NCBI RefSeq assembly: GCF_041261445.1
Contig: NZ_JBGCCU010000014.1
Location: forward strand, 62,001-126,000
Direction: 5' to 3'
Source of the DNA: Catenulispora sp. EB89
Lineage (GTDB): Bacteria > Actinomycetota > Actinomycetes > Streptomycetales > Catenulisporaceae
Length of the DNA stretch: 64,000 bases
Notes under the pieces: generated by a model
Told to the model about the DNA's origin: nothing
The model's input: the letters and a program-made list of their open reading frames with translations, nothing else
The model's database searches: none
In this document: in pieces, positions 32,105-39,929 of the stretch
Layout: each line of letters starts with the position of its first letter
How positions within the stretch are numbered: the stretch's first letter is position 1
Translations under genes and position numbers: made by a program

Positions 32105-34075
32105 ATGGCTATGCCCTCGCCGAACCTCGACGACCGCCGGTTCCAGCAGTTCGTGGACGACGCCAAGCGGTACGTCCAACAGCGCTGCCCGGAGTGGACG
32201 GACCACAACGTGTCCGACCCCGGCGTGACGCTGATCGAGGCCGTGGCCTACATGGCCGACCAGCTGGTCTACCGGCTGAACCGGGTCCCGGACAAGAACT
32301 ACCTGGCGTTCCTGGACCTGTTGGGCATCAACCGGTTCCCGCCGGCGCCGGCGCGCGCCGAGGTCACCTTCCGGCTGTCCGCACCGCAGCCGAACACGGT
32401 GCTGGTCCCGGTCGGCTCGCAGATCGCGACCCTGCGCACCGAGTCCGAGGAGGCGCTGGTCTTCAGCTCCGCCGAGCCGCTGCGGATCGTGCCGTGCGCG
32501 CTGACCGCGGTGGTGGTGCAGAACAACGGCGCCGGCCCCACCGACCGCACCGTCGACGTGCTCGACGGCAAGGACGTGCCGGTATTCTCCCCGGCCCCCT
32601 CGCCCGGCGACGCGCTGTACTTCGGCCTGTCCGCGCCGGTGCCCTCGTGCCTGGCGGTGCTGCGGCTGAGCAGCCAGGTCGACGGCGTCGGCGTGGACCC
32701 GCGGCAGCCGCCGCTGGTCTGGGAGGCGTGGTCGGCCGACGGCTGGCTGCCGTGCGAGGTGGACTCCGACGACACCGGCGGCCTGAACCGGCCCGGGGAC
32801 GTGGCCGTGCACGTCCCGTCCCGGCACATCGTCTCCCGGCTGGCCGGGATCGAGGCGGCGTGGCTGCGCTGCCGGGTGCTGGAACCGCGTCCGGCGCAGC
32901 CGTTCTACGCCGTCAGCCCGAGTCTGCGCGGCGCCACCGCGCGCACGATGGGCGGCACTGTCAGGGCCCTGCATTCCGAGGCGGTCCGGGACGAAGAGCT
33001 CGGCGAGTCCTCCGGGGTGGCCGGCCAGCGCTTCCGGCTGTCCCGCACGCCGGTCGCGGTCGACGACCCGATGCTCCAGCTCGACTCCTCCGACGGCGAG
33101 GGCTGGCAGCGCTGGGAGCTGGTCGACACCTTCGCCGGCTCCGGGCCGGAGGACCGGCACTTCCAGCTCGACCCGGTGACCGGCGAGATCGCCTTCGGTC
33201 CGGCGCTGCGGCAGCCCGACGGCAGCGTGCGGCAGTACGGCGCGGTCCCGCTCAAGGGCGTGCGGATCCGGGCCACCGCCTACCGGATCGGCGGCGGCCG
33301 GTCCGGGAACGTCGCACGCGGCGCTCTCAGTGTCCTGCGAACCTCGATCCCGTATGTTTCCAGCGTGGAGAACCGCGAGGCCGCGCGCGGCGGCGTGGAC
33401 GGCGAGTCGGTCGCCGAGGCGAAGGTGCGCGCCCCGATCTCGCTGCGGGCCCAGGACCGCGCGGTCACGGTCCGGGACTACGAAGAGCTCACCCGCCGCG
33501 CGGCCCCGGAAGCCGCGCGCATCCACTGCCTGCCGGTCGACGAGCAGACCAAGCTCAACGGCAAGGAGGCCGGGATCGGCGCGGTCCGGCTGCTCGTGGT
33601 GCCGCAGGCCGTACCGGACGTCGGCGGCTTCCTGCGCTTCGAGCAGCTGGTCCCGGGCGACGAACTGCTCAGCCGGATCGCCGCCTACCTGGACGAGCGG
33701 CGCCCGATCGGCACCCGGCTGGCCGTCGGCCCGCCGTACTACCAGGGCGTCACGGCCGCGGTGACGCTGCACGCCTTCCGCGGCGCCGAGACCGACCTGG
33801 TCCGCACCGGCGCGATCAACGCCCTGTACTCCTACCTCGATCCGCTGACCGGCGGCCCGACCGGCGGGGGCTGGCCGTTCGGCCGCGCGGTCCACTCCGG
33901 CGAGCTGTACGCGGTGCTGCAGCGGGTCCCGGGCGTGGAGATGGTCGACGAGGTGCGCCTGCACCCGGCCGACCCGCTGACCGGCAAGCGCGGCGACGCC
34001 GCCGAACGGATCGAACTGGACCCCTCGGCCCTGGTGTTCTCCTACGATCACCGGGTGAAGGTGGTGGGCGGATGA
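32105..34075 (+). CDS. Baseplate assembly protein (gpJ/Afp11-like)
   Basis: 656 residues. PNLDDRRFQQFVDDAKRYVQ, then WTDHNVSDPGVTLIEAVAYM and ADQLVYRLNRVPDKNYLAFL, is the hallmark start of the putative baseplate assembly protein of CIS loci; the later RDYEELTRRAAPEAARIHCL is the gpJ core. It forms the wedge ring around the hub with gp25 and tail-I-like proteins. One protein of this class is present, where Afp/PVC have Afp11 and Afp12 separately. Confidence 0.93.
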   Translation: MAMPSPNLDDRRFQQFVDDAKRYVQQRCPEWTDHNVSDPGVTLIEAVAYMADQLVYRLNRVPDKNYLAFLDLLGINRFPPAPARAEVTFRLSAPQPNTVLVPVGSQIATLRTESEEALVFSSAEPLRIVPCALTAVVVQNNGAGPTDRTVDVLDGKDVPVFSPAPSPGDALYFGLSAPVPSCLAVLRLSSQVDGVGVDPRQPPLVWEAWSADGWLPCEVDSDDTGGLNRPGDVAVHVPSRHIVSRLAGIEAAWLRCRVLEPRPAQPFYAVSPSLRGATARTMGGTVRALHSEAVRDEELGESSGVAGQRFRLSRTPVAVDDPMLQLDSSDGEGWQRWELVDTFAGSGPEDRHFQLDPVTGEIAFGPALRQPDGSVRQYGAVPLKGVRIRATAYRIGGGRSGNVARGALSVLRTSIPYVSSVENREAARGGVDGESVAEAKVRAPISLRAQDRAVTVRDYEELTRRAAPEAARIHCLPVDEQTKLNGKEAGIGAVRLLVVPQAVPDVGGFLRFEQLVPGDELLSRIAAYLDERRPIGTRLAVGPPYYQGVTAAVTLHAFRGAETDLVRTGAINALYSYLDPLTGGPTGGGWPFGRAVHSGELYAVLQRVPGVEMVDEVRLHPADPLTGKRGDAAERIELDPSALVFSYDHRVKVVGG

Positions 34076-34611
34076 GGGGCGCGGTCGACGGGCTCGGCAG
34101 CCCCTTCCCGCTCGGCGAGCAGCTGCCGAGCGTCTACGCCGACGACGACTTCGCGCAGCGGTTCGTCGGCGGCCTGGACGACCTGTTCGCGCCGCTGCTC
34201 TCGGTGCTGGACAACATCGCGGCCTACCTGCGGCCCGAGCTCGCGCCCCCGGACTTCGTGTCCTGGCTCGGCGGCTGGGTCGGCGCCGAGCTGTCCGGGG
34301 ACGAGTCCGACCCCGACCTGCGCGCGGCGGTGTCCGGCGCGGCCGCCATGCACCGGCACCGCGGCACCGTGCACGGCCTGGCCGAGGCCGTCCGGCTCGG
34401 CTTCGGCATCGAGCCGCGGATCACCGAGAGCGGCGGCATGTCCTGGTCGGCGCGCCCGCTCGGGCCGCTGCCCGGGGAGCCCGAGCCGCGCCTGGAGGTG
34501 CGGCTGACCGCCGCGCAGGCCCGCTCGGTCGACCTGGCCCGGCTGCAGGCGCTCGTCGCCTCGGTCCGGCCGGCGCACGTGCCGTGTTCCATCGTCGTCG
34601 AAAAATCCTGA
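34072..34611 (+). CDS. Phage tail protein I-like (CIS baseplate)
   Basis: 179 residues; ATG overlaps the previous stop (ATGA). LGEQLPSVYADDDFAQRFVG, LPPDFVSWLGGWV-like context and RHRGTVHGLAEAVRLGFGIE are typical of tail protein I of CIS clusters (part of Afp12 in other systems). It should sit on the periphery of the baseplate. No tail-fibre gene follows; instead a membrane protein comes next, which suggests attachment to a membrane partner rather than to an outside target cell. Confidence 0.88.
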   Translation: MRGAVDGLGSPFPLGEQLPSVYADDDFAQRFVGGLDDLFAPLLSVLDNIAAYLRPELAPPDFVSWLGGWVGAELSGDESDPDLRAAVSGAAAMHRHRGTVHGLAEAVRLGFGIEPRITESGGMSWSARPLGPLPGEPEPRLEVRLTAAQARSVDLARLQALVASVRPAHVPCSIVVEKS

Positions 34612-34630
34612 AAGGTAGCGTTCCCCGCCG

Positions 34631-36076
34631 ATGTCCACCGATCTCAGTGAGCTGACCTGCCCCGACTGCGGTGCGCGCGACCAGCGGGAGGCCTTCTGCG
34701 ACAGCTGCGGTGCGGCGCTCACGCGGGCCAAGCCGGCGCCGGTCACCGTCGGCGCGGCAGCCTTCGACGAGTCGCCGGCCGAGGATTCGGCTCCGGATTC
34801 CGCCGAGAGCTCGGGTCCGAGCCGGAGCCCGAAGGCGGATCCCGGCGCGAGCCAGAGCCCGGTTCCGAGCCCGAAGGCAGAATCCGGGGCGAGCCAGAGC
34901 ACGGTCCCGAGCCAGCGCGACTCCTCGACCGCGAGTGCGAACCCGGTCGCGAGCATGGCCGCGAATCCGGTCGCATCCTTCGCCGACCGCATCGCGGCGT
35001 CCGAGTCGACGTCGACGTCGACGTCAGCGCCGACGTCAGCGCAGGCTCTGCCGACCTCTCCGGCACCCGAGCCGCAGGTCGCCGACGAGGCCGACACCGT
35101 GCCCCTGGTCGAGGTCGCCCGCGCCGCTGCCGAGAAGGCCCAGCAGGCCGCGCGCGAGCAGGCCGACGCCGAGCGCGCCGAACGGGCCCGAGCCCTGCTG
35201 GTCCCGGTCGCCGACCAGAGCGCCCCGACCGGCGGCATCCTCCCGGTCCTGCCCGGCAAGCCCGAGCCGATCGCCCCGCAGCGCAAGGGCTCCGATCGGC
35301 TGGAGGCCCTGGACGCGGGCATCGAATGTCAGTGGTGCGCGACCCGCAACCCGCCGGAGCGCCACTTCTGCCGGCGCTGCGGCCAGCGCCTGGCGTACGC
35401 GCCGGTGGAGGCGCGGCGTCCGTCGTGGTGGCGGCGGCTGATCTTCTTCTGGCGCAACCGGCCGCTGCCCTACGCCGGCCAGCGGCCCCGGCTGCGGCGC
35501 GGTCCGGGCCAGGCGATCCGGCCGGTGGTGTGGACCGCGGTGGGGGTCGTGGCGGTCGTCGTCGTGGTCCAGGAGTACAAGCCGGCCTCCACGAACGTCC
35601 GCGACCACTTCGCCAAGCCCAACGAGATCTCCAACTGGACCATCACCGCCTCGCACGAGGACCCGAACCACGCCGCCAAGCTGCTCCACGACACCTACTC
35701 CGACACCTGGTGGGGCAGCGGCTTCGCGCCGCAGAACAGCAACGGCACCAGCCTGACGGTGACCTTCACCCAGCCGGTGAACCTGCTGGACATGGGCCTG
35801 ACGCCGGGCGCCGGCACCGCCGCGGACACCTTCGGCGCGCAGGGCTCGCCGGAGACCGTCGACGCCGTGCTGATCCCGATCCCGGGCAAGGGCGACCCGG
35901 TCAGGAAGACGTTCACGCTCGACGACCAGCCCGGATTCCAGAAGCTCCAGTTGCGCGGCGACGACATCCGCCAAGTGGTGCTCACCATCACCTCGTCGTA
36001 CGAGCCCACCTCGGCCAACCCCCCGAAGGCGGTGGAGACGGCGATCACGGAGCTGGAGTTCTATACGCGCCACTGA
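34631..36076 (+). CDS. Zinc-ribbon/TM/discoidin-like membrane adaptor, CisA-like candidate
   Basis: 481 residues. Two zinc ribbons frame a disordered cytoplasmic part: CPDCGARDQREAFCDSC (~10-26) and CQWCATRNPPERHFCRRC (~234-251), joined by a Ser/Pro/Ala-rich then Ala/Glu-helical stretch. One membrane helix follows (~297-315, VVWTAVGVVAVVVVVQEY). The outside part (~330-481) resembles an F5/8 type C (discoidin, sugar-binding) domain: DTWWGSGFAPQNSNGTSLTV, SPETVDAVLIPIPGKGD. In Streptomyces a conserved CIS-linked membrane protein, CisA, is needed for firing; the architecture and place fit, but identity is inferred. Confidence 0.75.
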   Translation: MSTDLSELTCPDCGARDQREAFCDSCGAALTRAKPAPVTVGAAAFDESPAEDSAPDSAESSGPSRSPKADPGASQSPVPSPKAESGASQSTVPSQRDSSTASANPVASMAANPVASFADRIAASESTSTSTSAPTSAQALPTSPAPEPQVADEADTVPLVEVARAAAEKAQQAAREQADAERAERARALLVPVADQSAPTGGILPVLPGKPEPIAPQRKGSDRLEALDAGIECQWCATRNPPERHFCRRCGQRLAYAPVEARRPSWWRRLIFFWRNRPLPYAGQRPRLRRGPGQAIRPVVWTAVGVVAVVVVVQEYKPASTNVRDHFAKPNEISNWTITASHEDPNHAAKLLHDTYSDTWWGSGFAPQNSNGTSLTVTFTQPVNLLDMGLTPGAGTAADTFGAQGSPETVDAVLIPIPGKGDPVRKTFTLDDQPGFQKLQLRGDDIRQVVLTITSSYEPTSANPPKAVETAITELEFYTRH

Positions 36077-36392
36077 ACGGCCGTCGCCGAGGCAACAGCG
36101 GACCAACGCCGAACCAACCACGGAGCAACCCCCTGGCATCGGCGACCGACGGGGCCGCCGAACCGGCCCCGTCACCGTCAACCTCATAATTCTCATCGTC
36201 CGGCCCTGAGCCGCTCACGTCGCCCTCGCCTGGCGGTTTTCGATCAAGGCGCGGATGCCGGCGTGGGCGTTCCCGTGCTGTTTCGTTGAGGTGCGTTGGT
36301 TTCGCAAACGTTCCCGTGATGTCCTTCATGCGGCGGCAGCCGCCGTCCCGGCTTCGGCGACCCTGGCCGGAGAAGGCGAGGGGGGACATCCT
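36077..36392. other. Gene-free gap inside the CIS cluster
   Basis: 316 bp without a supported gene between the membrane adaptor and the LuxR gene. It holds GTTTCGCAAAC (GTTT/AAAC dyad, about 36300-36310) and a GC stem near 36331. It likely contains the promoter of the regulator and of the second half of the cluster. Confidence 0.5.
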
Positions 36393-37019
36393 GTGCGACG
36401 CGTCCAGACTGTGGTGATGGCCGCCGATCCGGTGCTCCGCGCCGGGATCGTCAACCTGCTCGACCACCGTTCCGAGATCGAGCTGCTGGATGCGGACGGC
36501 CCCGGCCGCGACCCGCTGATCGTGATGTGCGCCGACGACGCCGGCGAGCTGCTGGCCGCCGGGCCCCAGAACGCGCCCAAGCCCGCGTACACCGTCCTCG
36601 TGGTGAGCCGGATGAACAAGGCCCAGCTGCTGGAGGTGGTCGAGCTCGGCGTGACCGCCGTGGTCTGGCGCCGCGAGGCCACCGCCGACCGGCTGGTGCG
36701 CGCCGTCCAACTGGTCGACCGGGGCGCCGGCGACCTGCCGGCCGATCTGCTCGGCGGCCTGCTCGGCGAGGTCGGCCGGGCCCGGCGGGCGCGCGGCGCC
36801 GGCACCGAGCCGCTGCCGATGGGCCTGTCCAGCCGCGAGGTGGACGTCATCCGCCTGGTGTCCGAGGGCATGGAGACCAAGGAGATAGCGGCGAAGCTGT
36901 GCTACTCCGAGCGCACCATCAAGGGCGTGCTGCACGACGTGATGACGCGGCTGGAGCTGCGCAACCGGGCGCACGTGGTCGCGCATGCCGCCCGCGAGGG
37001 CTACCTGCGCTGGACCTGA
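36393..37019 (+). CDS. LuxR/NarL-type regulator with pseudo-receiver, CIS-linked
   Basis: 208 residues from GTG 36393, with a GGGGGG ribosome site. The C-terminal helix-turn-helix is intact: GLSSREVDVIRLVSEGMETK, EIAAKLCYSERTIKGVLHDV. The N-terminal ~120 residues have the receiver layout (MAADPVLRAGIVNLLDHRSE) but the phosphorylated Asp is absent: the strand that should carry it reads DPLIVMCADD. Phosphorylation-independent control is therefore likely. It lies in the middle of the CIS genes and is the only regulator there, so it probably controls the cluster. Confidence 0.85.
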   Translation: MRRVQTVVMAADPVLRAGIVNLLDHRSEIELLDADGPGRDPLIVMCADDAGELLAAGPQNAPKPAYTVLVVSRMNKAQLLEVVELGVTAVVWRREATADRLVRAVQLVDRGAGDLPADLLGGLLGEVGRARRARGAGTEPLPMGLSSREVDVIRLVSEGMETKEIAAKLCYSERTIKGVLHDVMTRLELRNRAHVVAHAAREGYLRWT

Positions 37020-37158
37020 TGGGCGCCATGCGCTGCCCGTCCGGACATCGGGCACTGCCCGGGACGCCGTCCCCGCGCACCTGGCAGGCTCCGGCCGCGC
37101 GCGCCGAGGATGTGGTGGCGAAGTGTAGAGCGGCCAGTGAAGTGGAAGAGAACCGAGC

Positions 37159-37785
37159 TTGATCCCCGAAATCGACGAGGCGTTGCGCAGCCTGCTGCGA
37201 TCCTCCCTCCCGGACAAGGGCGTGGAGATCGCCTTCGACGCCCCCACCCGGGACTGGGCCGCGCGCCGCAACACGCCCACGGTCGACGCCTACCTCTACG
37301 ACATCCGCGAGGATCTCAGCCGGCGGGAGCGCGGCGTCGTGGCGATCCGCGACGAGCGCGGCATCGTCGTGCGCCGCCGCCAGCCCCCGCGCTACTTCCG
37401 CCTGTCCTACCTGGTGACCGCCTGGACCAAGCGCGCCGAGGACGAGCACCGGCTGCTGGCCGTGGTGCTCGGCTGCCTGCTCGCGCACGACTCGCTGCCG
37501 ATCCCCGAAGGCCCCGGCCAACTCTCCGCCCTCGGCCTGCAAGTCCCGATGACCCCGGCCGCACCGCCGCAGGAGTCCCGCTCCATCGCCGACATCTGGT
37601 CGGCCCTCGGCGGCGACCTCAAGCCCTCCCTGGACCTGGTGATCACCGCGCCGTACCCGGTGGGCCCCGAGTACCCGGTCGGGCCGGCGGTCACCGAGGG
37701 CGCCGGACTGCGCAGCCACCGGCTCGACGAACCGGAGGCCGAGGCGCCGCTGCGGCTGCGCCGCTACGGGAAGATCGAGCGATGA
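37159..37785 (+). CDS. DUF4255 / Pvc16-like tail-terminator protein
   Basis: 208 residues from TTG 37159 (GGAAGAG upstream). IPEIDEALRSLLRSSLPDKG and NTPTVDAYLYDIREDLSRRE, then YFRLSYLVTAWTKRAEDEHR, are the DUF4255 (Pvc16 N-terminal) pattern. This protein caps the sheath-tube end in Afp/PVC particles and fixes their length. It overlaps the ATPase gene by 4 bp. Confidence 0.92.
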   Translation: MIPEIDEALRSLLRSSLPDKGVEIAFDAPTRDWAARRNTPTVDAYLYDIREDLSRRERGVVAIRDERGIVVRRRQPPRYFRLSYLVTAWTKRAEDEHRLLAVVLGCLLAHDSLPIPEGPGQLSALGLQVPMTPAAPPQESRSIADIWSALGGDLKPSLDLVITAPYPVGPEYPVGPAVTEGAGLRSHRLDEPEAEAPLRLRRYGKIER

Positions 37786-39884
37786 GCGGCGGGAGCCCCT
37801 CCGACGCGGCCGCCAGGATTCCCGCCGACGCGGCCGCGGCCCGCCGCTGCCTGGACCGGCTGGCGGAGCAAGTCAGAGACCTGATCGAGGCACGCTCGGA
37901 GCAGGACCCGAGCGCCGACGATCCGCTGCGCGGGCTGCGGCTGTCCGCGGACCACGTCGAATGGCTGCTGGATGCCGATCCGGCGCACGGGAGCGTGGTG
38001 GCTCCGAGCGCCGAATGGCCACGGCTGGCCGGGCTGAGCGAGGCGTTCGGGCTCACCGACTTCGACCTGGCCGTCCTGGTGCTGGCTCTGGCACCGGACC
38101 TCGACCGGGTCTTCGAGTCCTGCTACGGCTACCTGAACGACGACGTGACCCGACGGCGCGCCACCGTCGGCCTGGCGCTCGACCTGTGCGGATACCAGGC
38201 CTGGGATCCGGCGGCGCGGGCCCGCTTCGGCGCCGGAGCGCCGCTGGTCGAAGGCGGGCTGCTGGAGCTCGAGGACGCCGATCGGCCGCTGCTGTCCCGA
38301 GCGCTGCGCGTGCCAGACCGCGTGGTGGCGCATCTGCTCGGCGACGACACCCCCGACGACATCCTGCACGGCCTGATTCAGACCATTGCTTCCAACGCCG
38401 ATTCCCACACCGATTCCTCCGCCGGCGTATCCGACAGCAACGCAGTTGATCCGGCCGCCCCCGACGCCGCGACCCTCGCCGAAATCGCCCGCCGCCCCGG
38501 CCTGGTCGAGCTCCTGCGCGCCGGCCCCACCCTGATCCAGCTCCGCGAGCACCGCAAAGGCAGCGCCGACGCGGTCGCCCTGGCGCTGTTCGCCGCCGCC
38601 GGCCGTCCCGCGCTCCGCATCACCCTCACGGAGCAGGTCCTGGCGCGCGCCGACCAGATCGTCCCCGCGCTCGTCCGCGAAGCCCGCCTGCGCCGCGCCG
38701 GCCTGGTCGTGTTCCTGCCCGAACCCGTGGATCCGGGCCCGCTGTGCACCGACCGGGTGCCGGTCCTGCTGGTCGGCGAGGCGCGCCGCGAATCGGGCGG
38801 CTGGCCGGTGCGTCCGCTCGTCGTGGACATCGAGTCCCCGCCCGGCGGCGCACCGGAGTGGATCGCCCGCTGGCACACCGAGCTCGGTCCGGTCGCCCCC
38901 GGAACGGACCTGGAAGCGACCGTCGCGCCGTTCCGCCTCACCGCGACCGGAATCGCCCGGGCCGCCGGCACGGCCCGCGCCCTCGCCGCGCTCGAAGGCC
39001 GCCAGCCCGACGAGACGCACATCCGCCGCGCGGCGCGCCAGGAGAACGCGCGCGGCATGGGACCCGGCGTCCGGCACGTCGAACCCGCCGTCGGCTGGCC
39101 GGACCTGGTCCTGCCGGAGACCGAGGGCGCGCGCCTGCGCGAGCTGGTCGACCGCGTCCGCAACCGGGACCGCGTCCTGGGCGCCTGGGGCCTGCGCACC
39201 GGCGGCGGCCGGGGCCGCGGCGTCGCGGCGTTGTTCGCGGGGGAGTCCGGCACCGGCAAGACCCTCGCGGCCGAGGTGGTGGCCGGCGAGCTGGGCCTGG
39301 ACCTGTACGTGGTCGAACTCAGTGCCCTGGTCGACAAGTACGTCGGCGAGACCGAGAAGAACCTGGAGCGCCTGTTCGCCGAGGCCGACCGGGTCGACGC
39401 GGTCATCCTGTTCGACGAGGCCGACGCGGTCTTCGGCAAGCGCTCGGAGACCAAGGACGCGCACGACCGCTACGCCAACATGGAGAGCGCCTACCTGTTG
39501 CAGCGCCTGGAGTCCTTCAACGGCGTCGCCCTGCTCACCACCAACCTGCGGGCCAACATCGACGACGCCTTCACCCGCCGCTTCGACCTGATCGTCGACT
39601 TCCCCTTCCCCGACGCTGCACTGCGCAAGGCCCTGTGGCAGCGCTGCCTGGCCGGGCCGGTCCCGCTGGAGCCCGACGTCGCCGACGGCTCGGCGCTGGC
39701 CCCGGTCGCCGACCGCTTCGAACTGGCCGGCGGCGCGATCCGCGCCGCCGCCACCACCGCGGCGTACCTCGCGGCGGCCGAGGGACGTTCGGTGGGCGCC
39801 GAGGACCTGCTCACCGGGGCCCGCCGGGAGTACCGCAAGATGGGCCGGCTGTCCGAGGAAGACCTGGTGGGCCTGGAGTTCTGA
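37782..39884 (+). CDS. CIS AAA+ ATPase (Afp15/Pvc15-like)
   Basis: 700 residues, ATG overlapping the previous stop. The N-terminal ~450 residues are helical and include a winged region (GLTDFDLAVLVLALAPDLDR, CYGYLNDDVTRRRATVGLAL). The AAA+ module is at the end: Walker A GESGTGKT (~487-494), Walker B VILFDEADAVFG (~541-552), sensor 1 in LLTTNLRANIDDAFTRRFD with arginine finger. In PVC this ATPase is needed for effector loading or particle assembly. It directly precedes the DUF4157 cargo gene, in line with a loading role. Confidence 0.93.
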   Translation: MSGGSPSDAAARIPADAAAARRCLDRLAEQVRDLIEARSEQDPSADDPLRGLRLSADHVEWLLDADPAHGSVVAPSAEWPRLAGLSEAFGLTDFDLAVLVLALAPDLDRVFESCYGYLNDDVTRRRATVGLALDLCGYQAWDPAARARFGAGAPLVEGGLLELEDADRPLLSRALRVPDRVVAHLLGDDTPDDILHGLIQTIASNADSHTDSSAGVSDSNAVDPAAPDAATLAEIARRPGLVELLRAGPTLIQLREHRKGSADAVALALFAAAGRPALRITLTEQVLARADQIVPALVREARLRRAGLVVFLPEPVDPGPLCTDRVPVLLVGEARRESGGWPVRPLVVDIESPPGGAPEWIARWHTELGPVAPGTDLEATVAPFRLTATGIARAAGTARALAALEGRQPDETHIRRAARQENARGMGPGVRHVEPAVGWPDLVLPETEGARLRELVDRVRNRDRVLGAWGLRTGGGRGRGVAALFAGESGTGKTLAAEVVAGELGLDLYVVELSALVDKYVGETEKNLERLFAEADRVDAVILFDEADAVFGKRSETKDAHDRYANMESAYLLQRLESFNGVALLTTNLRANIDDAFTRRFDLIVDFPFPDAALRKALWQRCLAGPVPLEPDVADGSALAPVADRFELAGGAIRAAATTAAYLAAAEGRSVGAEDLLTGARREYRKMGRLSEEDLVGLEF

Positions 39885-39929
39885 TGGAGCCACTGACTAC
39901 TGGAGCACGTTTCCCGGACGGAGCCTCGC

